Positions 1 through 6,864 of a DNA stretch of 6,864 nt are shown piece by piece. The stretch comes from Waddliaceae bacterium (GTDB taxonomy: Bacteria > Chlamydiota > Chlamydiia > Chlamydiales > SLOH01), in NCBI GenBank assembly GCA_007132595.1, contig SLOH01000034.1:1-6864 (forward strand), read 5' to 3'. Positions within the stretch are counted from its first letter, which is position 1. Each line of letters starts with the position of its first letter. The notes under the pieces were generated by a model that worked only from the letters and a program-made list of their open reading frames with translations, did not search any database and was not told the origin of the DNA. Position numbers and translations under genes: made by a program.

Positions 1-1885
1 AGGTCTTTTTGACCGTACCTTTTCGCGTTGACATCAGAATCGAACGCTCGCCTTCAAAGTCAAGCGTGCAAAGGACAGTCGCAATTTTTTCACCTTCTCT
101 TAAGTCTGAAAGCAAATTCACCATCGGACGTCCTTTGGATTTTCTTCCTGCTTCAGGTATCTGCCATGCTTTAATCCAGTAGCATCTGCCGAAAGTTGTG
201 AAAATCAAAAGATAATCGTGGGCGTTTGCAATGAACAGTCCTTTTGGTAAATCGTCTTTCTTCTTCAGGTTAATTCCCGCAACGCCTTGTCCCCCGCGCC
301 TTTGCTCTCGGAAAGTGTCAACCGGCATACGCTTCACATAGTCATCAGAAGAGATTGTAATAATGGTTTTATCATTTGCAATCAAATCTTCCATGTCTAC
401 GTCGCCTTCAGCAGCAATAATTTGCGTGCGGCGTGGGATCGCATGGTGTTTGGCAATATGACTCAGTTCTTCTCTGATAATCTCTTTTACCTTGCCCTCA
501 CTTGCTAAAATCCCTTTCAGATGAGCAATGTGTTCAAGTAAGTGCTTGTGTTCGGCATCAATCTTTTCCTTTTCAAGGCCTGTCAGCTGGTAGAGCCGAA
601 GGTCAAGAACCGCATTCGCCTGCTTTTCTGTAAAATCAAATTGATCAGTGAGTCCTTTTTTTGCCTCATCACGAGACTGGCTACCGCGGATCATCGCCAC
701 AATTTGGTCAAGAACATCAAGTGCTTTGAGGTACCCTTCCACAATGTGTATTCTAGCCTCGGCTTTATCAAGCTCAAAGCGCGTACGCCGGCGAATAACA
801 TCGATACGGTGCTTGATCCAAGATTGAATCATCTCCTTCACATTCATCACTCTAGGAAGACCGTGATCTAGAGCCAGCATGTTACAGCCAAAAGTCACCT
901 GTAGATCAGTAAACTTATACAGCTGATTAATCGTAACCTCAGGTATCTCTCCGCGCTTTAGTTCGATCACAATGCGCATTCCGTCTTTATCCGATTCATC
1001 TCTTAAATCTGAAATGCCTGTAATGGACTTACCGTTAATCAGATCGGCAATATGTTCGATGAGTCTGGATTTATTCACGTTATAGGGAATTTCATGCACA
1101 ACGATGCGCTCGCGATCGGGGTAGTTTGGATTGTCCTCTACGGACAGTTTCCCACGTAGAATCACTTTTCCTCTGCCTGTATGAAACGCTTCCTTTATCC
1201 CTCTATATCCGCAAATAATCCCACCGGAAGGAAAGTCAGGACCCGGCATGACTTGGAGAATTTCGTCAACAGTTGTTTCCGGATTTGTCAAAAGTAGGAG
1301 CGTTGCATCCAATACCTCTTTAAAGTTATGAGGGGGAATATTGGTTGCCATTCCAACTGCAATTCCCGATGAACCGTTACATAAGAGATTGGGAAATTTT
1401 GCCGGGAAAACTGTAGGCTCAAGCTTCGTTTCATCATAGTTTGGGACCATGTCGACTGTCTGCTTATCTAAATCCTCCATCAACTGGACAGATGCGTGAG
1501 TCATTCTCGCTTCGGTATAACGCATGGCAGCAGGAGGATCTCCATCAACAGACCCGAAGTTTCCCTGACCATTTACAAGAGGATAGCCCATCACCCAGCC
1601 TTGCGCCATTCGCACAAGTGTCGGATAGATGACCTGTTCACCGTGGGGGTGGTAGTCACCGGAAGTATCACCGGAAATCTTTGCACATTTACGATGCTTG
1701 CCGCCGGGACTTAAGTTAAGCTGCCGCATTGCGTACAAAATGCGCCTTTGTGAGGGTTTAAGCCCATCGCGCACATCCGGCAGAGCCCTAGAGATAATCA
1801 CAGACATCGAATAGCGCAAATAGCTATCCTTCATCTCATCTTCAACGTTGCGAGTAATTATATTTGGTTCAAGAGTATCTGACAT
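1..1885 (-). CDS. gyrA: DNA gyrase subunit A (GyrA), 3' end outside window
   Basis: GyrA is the DNA-cleaving and DNA-wrapping subunit of gyrase, the cytoplasmic A2B2 type IIA topoisomerase that introduces negative supercoils with ATP. I read 628 codons with no in-frame stop; the frame runs off the left edge, so about 200 C-terminal residues are missing compared with the usual 800-880. The protein begins [18 protein letters not shown]. The winged-helix domain has the catalytic tyrosine Y123 in [10 protein letters not shown], equivalent to E. coli Y122. Tower and coiled-coil regions follow ([10 protein letters not shown] near residues 430-440). The gyrase-specific GyrA box is QRRGGQG at residues 528-534 (bases 284-304), followed by the first blades of the DNA-wrapping beta-pinwheel. 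The box argues against ParC. The ATG is 9 bases past the gyrB stop, with an AGAGG Shine-Dalgarno overlapping that stop, so the genes are probably co-transcribed. The quinolone-determining region has Gln84 and Pro88 where E. coli has Ser83 and Asp87. Confidence 0.97.
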   Translation of the reverse strand, partial: MSDTLEPNIITRNVEDEMKDSYLRYSMSVIISRALPDVRDGLKPSQRRILYAMRQLNLSPGGKHRKCAKISGDTSGDYHPHGEQVIYPTLVRMAQGWVMGYPLVNGQGNFGSVDGDPPAAMRYTEARMTHASVQLMEDLDKQTVDMVPNYDETKLEPTVFPAKFPNLLCNGSSGIAVGMATNIPPHNFKEVLDATLLLLTNPETTVDEILQVMPGPDFPSGGIICGYRGIKEAFHTGRGKVILRGKLSVEDNPNYPDRERIVVHEIPYNVNKSRLIEHIADLINGKSITGISDLRDESDKDGMRIVIELKRGEIPEVTINQLYKFTDLQVTFGCNMLALDHGLPRVMNVKEMIQSWIKHRIDVIRRRTRFELDKAEARIHIVEGYLKALDVLDQIVAMIRGSQSRDEAKKGLTDQFDFTEKQANAVLDLRLYQLTGLEKEKIDAEHKHLLEHIAHLKGILASEGKVKEIIREELSHIAKHHAIPRRTQIIAAEGDVDMEDLIANDKTIITISSDDYVKRMPVDTFREQRRGGQGVAGINLKKKDDLPKGLFIANAHDYLLIFTTFGRCYWIKAWQIPEAGRKSKGRPMVNLLSDLREGEKIATVLCTLDFEGERSILMSTRKGTVKKT

Positions 1886-1894
1886 CGTTTACCT

Positions 1895-3673
<1,779 letters not shown>

Positions 3674-3676
3674 TTA
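3674..3676 (-). other. In-frame TAA stop interrupting gyrB (codon 243)
   Basis: The plus-strand bases tta at this position read TAA on the coding strand, in the frame shared by both gyrB pieces. The protein reads YQGGI, stop, [11 protein letters not shown]. coli GyrB has GGIKAFVEYLNKNK, so the stop replaces one residue with no insertion, deletion or frame change. A single A-to-T change from AAA (Lys) would explain it, as would single changes from GAA, CAA or TTA. The break lies at the boundary between the GHKL ATPase and transducer domains. Confidence 0.93.
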
Positions 3677-4402
3677 AATTCCGCCCTGATAATTCAAGTG
3701 CAGATCGTCTTTATTATCAAAACGCTCATCGTGAAAATAAATATTGATCCCTCTGTTCAAAAAGGCAAGCTCGCGTAGTCGTTTAGTGAGAACATCATAA
3801 TCATACTCAGCGACTCTCATCACCTCATCATCGGCCAAAAATGTCACTTTTGTTCCGCGCTTTTCAGTCTCCCCGATTTCTGTCAAAGGCTTAACAACAG
3901 CGCCTTTTGAAAACTCCATCGAGTAGACTTTACCTTCCTTAGAGACTTGAACAATGAACTTTTTTGACAAGGCATTGACGCAAGAAACCCCGACGCCGTG
4001 CAGACCTCCGGAGACTTTGTATGTGTCTTTATCGAACTTACCTCCGGCGTGAAGAACTGTCATTACAACTTCAAGAGCCGTTACCTCGCGCCCTTGCTTA
4101 GCGGACTCGGATTCGTGCTTTTCGATTGGAATTCCACGTCCATTATCTTCGACAGTAACCGAATTGTCTTTATGAATCGTCACGTAAATAGCTGTACAAT
4201 AGCCGGCCATCGCCTCATCAATACAGTTATCGACGACCTCATAAACGAGCTGGTGAAGACCATTTCTTCCTGTATCTCCAATATACATACCCGGCCGCTC
4301 ACGCACGGCCTGCAGCCCTTCTAAAACTGTAATAGAGCTTGCGGTATATCCTTTTTTCTTGGACTTATCTTGATTTTCTGTTTGATCTGTTTGACTCATC
4401 AT
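3674..4402 (-). CDS. gyrB: DNA gyrase subunit B, N-terminal GHKL ATPase part ending at an in-frame stop
   Basis: This 242-residue piece is the ATP-binding GHKL domain of GyrB, which dimerises on ATP binding and closes the gyrase entry gate. Visible motifs are [12 protein letters not shown] with catalytic base E55 and Mg-binding N59, VEDNGRGIP with adenine-contacting D86, LHAGGKFD, and the ATP-lid GGLHGVGVS at residues 132-140. It ends at GGI, just where the transducer domain should begin; normal GyrB proteins continue for 400-600 more residues. The first of two consecutive ATG codons overlaps the TGA of the DciA gene (ATGA), indicating translational coupling. The second ATG has AGG three bases upstream, so the start may be one codon later. 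A lone GHKL domain can bind ATP but cannot supercoil DNA. Both pieces are well conserved, so this looks like a recent mutation or a sequence error rather than an old pseudogene. Confidence 0.9.
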   Translation of the reverse strand: MMSQTDQTENQDKSKKKGYTASSITVLEGLQAVRERPGMYIGDTGRNGLHQLVYEVVDNCIDEAMAGYCTAIYVTIHKDNSVTVEDNGRGIPIEKHESESAKQGREVTALEVVMTVLHAGGKFDKDTYKVSGGLHGVGVSCVNALSKKFIVQVSKEGKVYSMEFSKGAVVKPLTEIGETEKRGTKVTFLADDEVMRVAEYDYDVLTKRLRELAFLNRGINIYFHDERFDNKDDLHLNYQGGI

Positions 4403-4734
4403 CCTAACCGAAACCTTGCATCCTCGAAGGACACATTGGGGAAATATTTACGATACTGCTTAAGTATTTTTTGCTTCTCATACTGAGCGAGCAAACTCAA
4501 AAGGGTAGCATTCTGCACTTTTATGCTTAAAACCCCCTCACTATACTTCTCAACCGAGCTCATCTGAGAGATTTTATCACCCACAACCTCAGGCCAGTAG
4601 CGCTGAATTTGCGTTGTAGGAATTTGAGACTGTTTGCGTATACCCGCAAGAGTTTTGGGTAGCAGGTCCTTCAACTTCTTAGTTGTAACCTTGGTTCCAT
4701 CTCTAGCTTTACGCACAATATGTTTTTCAAACAT
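4399..4734 (-). CDS. DciA-family (DUF721) replicative helicase loader-like protein
   Basis: This 111-residue basic protein matches the DUF721/DciA pattern: a conserved Trp followed by VVG ([13 protein letters not shown]47 and G52), then a [16 protein letters not shown] strand-helix segment, and a helix with EKQKILKQY before the end. In many bacteria without DnaC or DnaI, DciA binds the replicative helicase DnaB and helps load it on DNA; that role is family knowledge and not shown by this sequence. Chlamydiae carry a DUF721 gene just before gyrB, as do actinobacteria, which supports the call. An in-frame TGA three codons upstream excludes a longer form. The Shine-Dalgarno is weak. The stop overlaps the gyrB start by 4 bases, so DciA and gyrase synthesis are likely linked. 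It appears to be the first gene of the dciA-gyrB-gyrA operon. No signal peptide or membrane segment is visible. Confidence 0.82.
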   Translation of the reverse strand: MFEKHIVRKARDGTKVTTKKLKDLLPKTLAGIRKQSQIPTTQIQRYWPEVVGDKISQMSSVEKYSEGVLSIKVQNATLLSLLAQYEKQKILKQYRKYFPNVSFEDARFRLG

Positions 4735-4751
4735 CTCAGATCATCTCAAAT
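4732..4751 (-). repeat. 10-bp tandem repeat duplicating the dciA start-codon region
   Basis: On the coding strand the two units are ATTTGAGATG and ATCTGAGATG, 9 of 10 bases identical and directly adjacent. Each ends in ATG; the second ATG is the dciA start. The first ATG (4742-4744) opens a two-codon reading frame, ATG ATC TGA, that ends one base before the dciA ATG. This could be a small start-stop element influencing initiation, or a chance slippage duplication. Confidence 0.6.
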
Positions 4752-4761
4752 AGAGAGATTC

Positions 4762-4789
4762 ATTTTAACAGATTTTAACGAAAGAACAA
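4762..4789 (-). promoter_or_regulatory. Candidate sigma70-type promoter for dciA-gyrB-gyrA
   Basis: The coding strand has TAAAAT (5 of 6 to the -10 consensus) preceded by TGT, giving an extended -10. A weak TTGTTC lies 16 bases upstream in the -35 position. Transcription would start near 4755, about 20 bases before the dciA ATG. The region upstream is very AT-rich, as in many promoters. A second GTTAAAAT sits 10 bases upstream, so the exact -10 is uncertain. It is the only non-coding gap in the window large enough for a promoter and faces the gyrase operon. This is pattern reading only. Confidence 0.4.
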
Positions 4790-4853
4790 AGCATAATTTC
4801 GAATAAATTTTAGATAAAAATTATTTAAGTCCGAAGATTCTCATCTCTATTTC

Positions 4854-4877
4854 TGCAAGCGATTTTACATCGCTGCA
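4854..4877 (-). other. Bulged inverted repeat (hairpin) between ispH and dciA
   Basis: The plus strand reads TGC, a bulged A, AGCGAT, a five-base loop (TTTAC), then ATCGCT and GCA: a 9-bp stem with one bulge. It lies 27 bases after the ispH stop and upstream of the candidate promoter. No T-run follows it on the minus strand, so it is not a typical intrinsic terminator. It could stabilise the ispH mRNA 3' end, act in a U-tract-less terminator, or be an operator-like site. Confidence 0.4.
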
Positions 4878-4892
4878 AACGACGCGTTTTAG

Positions 4893-4901
4893 AAAAAAAA
4901 A
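4893..4901 (-). terminator. T9 tract just after ispH stop, possible weak terminator element
   Basis: Nine consecutive T residues on the coding strand start two bases after the ispH TGA. I looked for a stem in the last 40 bases of ispH and found only 3-bp pairings, so the tract lacks the hairpin expected of a rho-independent terminator. It is recorded because it sits exactly where the upstream unit should end. Confidence 0.2.
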
Positions 4902-4903
4902 GC

Positions 4904-5848
4904 TCAAGAAGAGGGAAAAGAGGCGTTCACAACAGGTTTTGGCAACTGAAAAAACACATCTTCGTTTGTAAAAATGACATCCTCGACATCTTTCACCCCG
5001 AGGATTTTCAACTTTTCAATGCACTGTTGAACGATGGATTCAGGTGTTGACGCCCCGGCTGTGAGTCCGATGACTTGCACATTGTCGAGCCACTCCTCCT
5101 TAATCTCCTTCTCATCATTGATTAAGTAGGAAGAAACGCCGCGATTCCTTGCAACCTCGCATAGACGATTAGAGTTTGAACTTTGGGGGTCTCCGACAAC
5201 AAGAATGAGATCGGTCTCATCCGTAATCTCTCTTAAAGCCATTTGACGGTTTGTTGTGGCGTAGCAGATTGAAGAACTTGGCAGTGTCTTGATATTCGGA
5301 TACTTTGCGATAAGAGCATCCGTCACCTCTTGTACATCATCGAGGCTCAACGTGGTTTGTGTAATGTAGAACAACTTTTCATCTTGAGCAAACGAAAGAG
5401 ACTGAACATCTTTGACACTTTCTACGATTGTCGTTACATCGGGCGCTTCTCCTGCGGTTCCGATAATTTCCACGTGATTCCGGTGTCCGATCAGAATAAT
5501 ATGAAAGCCTTGCGCAGCAAATCGCTTAACCGCTGAATGTACCCGAGTGACAAGTCCGCAAGTGGCGTCAATCTCAATTAATCTGCGCTTTTTTGCGTGC
5601 TCTCGGACAGCCGGAGAGACGCCGTGGGCGGAATAAATCAAGCGCTCTCCCTCGGGAACTTCATCGATGTCTTCAATAAAAACAGCCCCATTTTCTTTCA
5701 AAGACTGTACGACATGAGAGTTATGCACGATCTCATGTTTGACATAAATCGGCGGGCCCCAAATTTCAAGTGCACGTTTGACTGTGTCGATTGCGCGCTC
5801 GACACCTGCGCAAAACCCACGCGGTTTTGATAGAAGCAATTTCTTCAT
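4904..5848 (-). CDS. ispH: 4-hydroxy-3-methylbut-2-enyl diphosphate reductase (IspH/LytB)
   Basis: IspH is the cytoplasmic iron-sulfur enzyme that reduces HMBPP to IPP and DMAPP, the last step of the methylerythritol phosphate isoprenoid pathway. The 314 residues match the usual length (E. coli 316). The three cysteines that hold the [4Fe-4S] cluster are C13 (RGFCAGV), C97 (DATCGLV) and C195 (SSICYATTNRQ). Active-site residues are also present: H42 (EIVHNSHVV), H75 (SAHGVSP), H125 and proton-relay E127 (HRNHVEIIGT), the SSNSNRL diphosphate-binding stretch, and AGASTPE near the C-terminus. The ATG overlaps the TGA of the phosphatase gene (ATGA) and has AAGGG four bases upstream inside that gene, supporting both the start and translational coupling. 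The gene ends in TGA followed by a T9 tract. The sequence appears fully functional. Confidence 0.97.
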   Translation of the reverse strand: MKKLLLSKPRGFCAGVERAIDTVKRALEIWGPPIYVKHEIVHNSHVVQSLKENGAVFIEDIDEVPEGERLIYSAHGVSPAVREHAKKRRLIEIDATCGLVTRVHSAVKRFAAQGFHIILIGHRNHVEIIGTAGEAPDVTTIVESVKDVQSLSFAQDEKLFYITQTTLSLDDVQEVTDALIAKYPNIKTLPSSSICYATTNRQMALREITDETDLILVVGDPQSSNSNRLCEVARNRGVSSYLINDEKEIKEEWLDNVQVIGLTAGASTPESIVQQCIEKLKILGVKDVEDVIFTNEDVFFQLPKPVVNASFPSS

Positions 5849-6309
5849 TTTTCCCTTAGATAAGACATTATTCCGATACAGGAGTTTTCAATCATATCAT
5901 ATGCGCGCTCAAATGTCACGCGATCGTAATAATATGGATCCGGAACATCTTGACCTTGATGAGCCTTACTAAACTCTGTCATGAGATATAGTTTTTGAAG
6001 GGGCTCTTGTGAGTCTGTGCGGGATTTAAGCTCTTCTAGCACCGCATGATCAGCAGCAAATACCATATCAAACTCATCAAAAAACTCTGGGTGAAATGCT
6101 TGCGCTCGACTCTTGAGGACATATCCACGCTCTTTAGCCACCGTCCGCATGCGCTTGTCGGGAAGTTGTCCGTCGTGCCAATCTCCCAAACCACAACTTT
6201 TCACTTCAAATGAATAAGGCAAAGGATTTGAGCGGTTCAGTTGACGCAATATCTCTTCTGCAAGCGGAGAGCGAATAATATTACCTAAGCAAACAAAAAG
6301 AATTTTCAC
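5845..6309 (-). CDS. Low-molecular-weight protein tyrosine phosphatase
   Basis: This 154-residue cytoplasmic protein has the full low-molecular-weight phosphatase signature. The N-terminal P-loop is C7-LGNII-R13-S14 (CX5RS), with C7 the nucleophile. The GLGDWHDG stretch lies near residues 40-47 and the general acid is D124 in VPDPYYYD. The length is typical. Two P-loop details stand out. Residue 12, usually a second Cys (CRSP) that protects the nucleophile by forming a disulfide, is Ile. Residue 11 is Ile rather than the Thr of the arginine phosphatase YwlE, which favours phosphotyrosine. The substrate is unknown; relatives act in capsule export (Wzb), stress responses or as secreted effectors, and I see no signal peptide. 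The start is GTG directly after the TAG of the FGE-like gene, and the stop overlaps the ispH start, so all three genes appear coupled. A weak GAGAG lies about 9 bases before the GTG. Confidence 0.93.
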   Translation of the reverse strand: MKILFVCLGNIIRSPLAEEILRQLNRSNPLPYSFEVKSCGLGDWHDGQLPDKRMRTVAKERGYVLKSRAQAFHPEFFDEFDMVFAADHAVLEELKSRTDSQEPLQKLYLMTEFSKAHQGQDVPDPYYYDRVTFERAYDMIENSCIGIMSYLREK

Positions 6310-6864
6310 CTATGAAAGCTCTCGTACATCTGTGGCGCATCTAAAGCCATACGTTCCATTTCCGATACCCGGTTTATTGCGAAAGCGCCCTGAGCACCGC
6401 AAGTCTTCTTTTAAGCTTTTCCAACACCCGCCTCGAAGCACGCGATACACTCCTTGAGGTGGTCCCTTCGGATTTTCGGGCTCTTGTACGGAAGTTTCGT
6501 AGTAGTTGTAGCCATACCAGTCCATGATCCACTCATAGACGTTGCCTGCCATATCGTAAAGTCCGGCATTATTCGCCGGGTAACTCATCACAGCTGTTGT
6601 ATCGGAATTAAAGAAATTGGCTTGGGATTTTTCTATATCATCGCCCGAAGGGTAGACAAAACTCTCCTCCCCTCCTCGCGCTGCAACCTCCCACTCGACT
6701 TCGGTCGGCAATCTCTTTCCTATCCATTTTGCGTAAGCAACAGCGCCGTGCCAAGTCACACCGACAACCGGATGTTTCATATAACCGGACTCAACATTGA
6801 ATTTTCCGGCCATGCGCTTAATGCGCGACTCACGCAGCCTAATCAAGTCTAGATGATTACCATC
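6310..6864 (-). CDS. FGE/SUMF1-family (formylglycine-generating enzyme-like) protein, 5' end outside window
   Basis: The frame is open to the right edge, so the 185 visible residues are the C-terminal part of a longer protein; a TTG at 6844-6846 exists but the in-frame sequence before it (DGNHLD) also looks coding. Family motifs are [60 protein letters not shown] and YGFRCATDV. This is the FGE-sulfatase fold (calcium-binding, C-type-lectin-like). True FGEs carry a catalytic Cys pair just after RGGS; here that stretch is [17 protein letters not shown], with Ser and Leu at the expected positions by my alignment, and Cys in place of the RGGS Ser. Sulfatase activation is therefore doubtful. In chlamydiae such domains are also found fused to the Ser/Thr kinase Pkn1; whether a kinase lies upstream here cannot be seen. 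The TAG stop abuts the phosphatase GTG. Confidence 0.88.
   Translation of the reverse strand, partial: DGNHLDLIRLRESRIKRMAGKFNVESGYMKHPVVGVTWHGAVAYAKWIGKRLPTEVEWEVAARGGEESFVYPSGDDIEKSQANFFNSDTTAVMSYPANNAGLYDMAGNVYEWIMDWYGYNYYETSVQEPENPKGPPQGVYRVLRGGCWKSLKEDLRCSGRFRNKPGIGNGTYGFRCATDVRELS

Noticed and set aside
542..871. Plus-strand reading frame of 109 residues
   Set aside because: It lies entirely opposite well-conserved gyrA, has no family motif, and is explained as the antisense shadow of that gene.
1..1885. ParC (topoisomerase IV) instead of GyrA
   Set aside because: The GyrA box QRRGGQG and the adjacent gyrB with DUF721 neighbour support gyrase.
3998..4324. Plus-strand reading frame of 108 residues
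   Set aside because: It is opposite the GHKL ATPase motifs of gyrB; no recognisable domain and no plausible promoter.
4735..4903. Riboswitch, small RNA gene or replication origin in the intergenic region
   Set aside because: Only a short bulged hairpin, AT-rich promoter-like DNA and a tandem repeat are visible; there are no DnaA-box clusters, tRNA-like folds or known riboswitch motifs.
6454..6852. Plus-strand reading frame of 132 residues with hydrophobic stretches
   Set aside because: It is opposite the strongly conserved FGE-family motifs; its hydrophobic runs follow from reading that gene antisense.

Overview
The window is a compact, all minus-strand stretch that reads from the right edge to the left. 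It carries the end of an FGE/SUMF1-type gene, a low-molecular-weight protein tyrosine phosphatase, ispH, a 169-bp intergenic region, then a DciA (DUF721) gene, gyrB and most of gyrA. The gene order DUF721-gyrB-gyrA, the wording of GyrA (for example the PTLVRMAQ and SGDYHPHGE stretches) and the Gram-negative insert in GyrB point to the phylum Chlamydiae. An environmental, Parachlamydiales-like member is more likely than Chlamydia itself, because ispH is not next to gyrase in C. trachomatis as I recall it. This placement comes from family knowledge and memory, not from a search.

Right part (4904-6864): an FGE-like gene truncated by the window edge, the phosphatase and ispH are packed with no space or with 4-base ATGA overlaps, so they look like one translationally coupled transcription unit. 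IspH makes IPP/DMAPP in the methylerythritol phosphate pathway. The phosphatase has an intact catalytic Cys/Arg/Asp set. The FGE-like protein lacks the recognisable cysteine pair of true formylglycine-generating enzymes and is probably not a sulfatase activator.

Middle (4735-4903): AT-rich DNA with a plausible extended -10 promoter for the gyrase operon, a 10-bp tandem repeat that duplicates the dciA start region, a bulged hairpin and a T9 tract just after the ispH stop. None of these looks like a textbook terminator.

Left part (1-4734): dciA-gyrB-gyrA, a replication and topology operon. DciA is the common bacterial DnaB helicase-loading factor, and gyrase removes the positive supercoils that replication makes. 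gyrB is interrupted by an in-frame TAA at codon 243, exactly between the GHKL ATPase domain and the transducer domain, with both sides in the same frame and otherwise well conserved. gyrA is intact as far as it is visible (628 codons, 3' end outside) and carries the gyrase-specific GyrA box.

Most of the window is core housekeeping sequence. I see no evidence for a novel multi-gene system. The most notable point is the gyrB nonsense codon, which is either a sequence error, a real mutation or split gene, or (least likely) recoding. The next is the natural Gln/Pro pair at the two classical quinolone-contact positions of GyrA.
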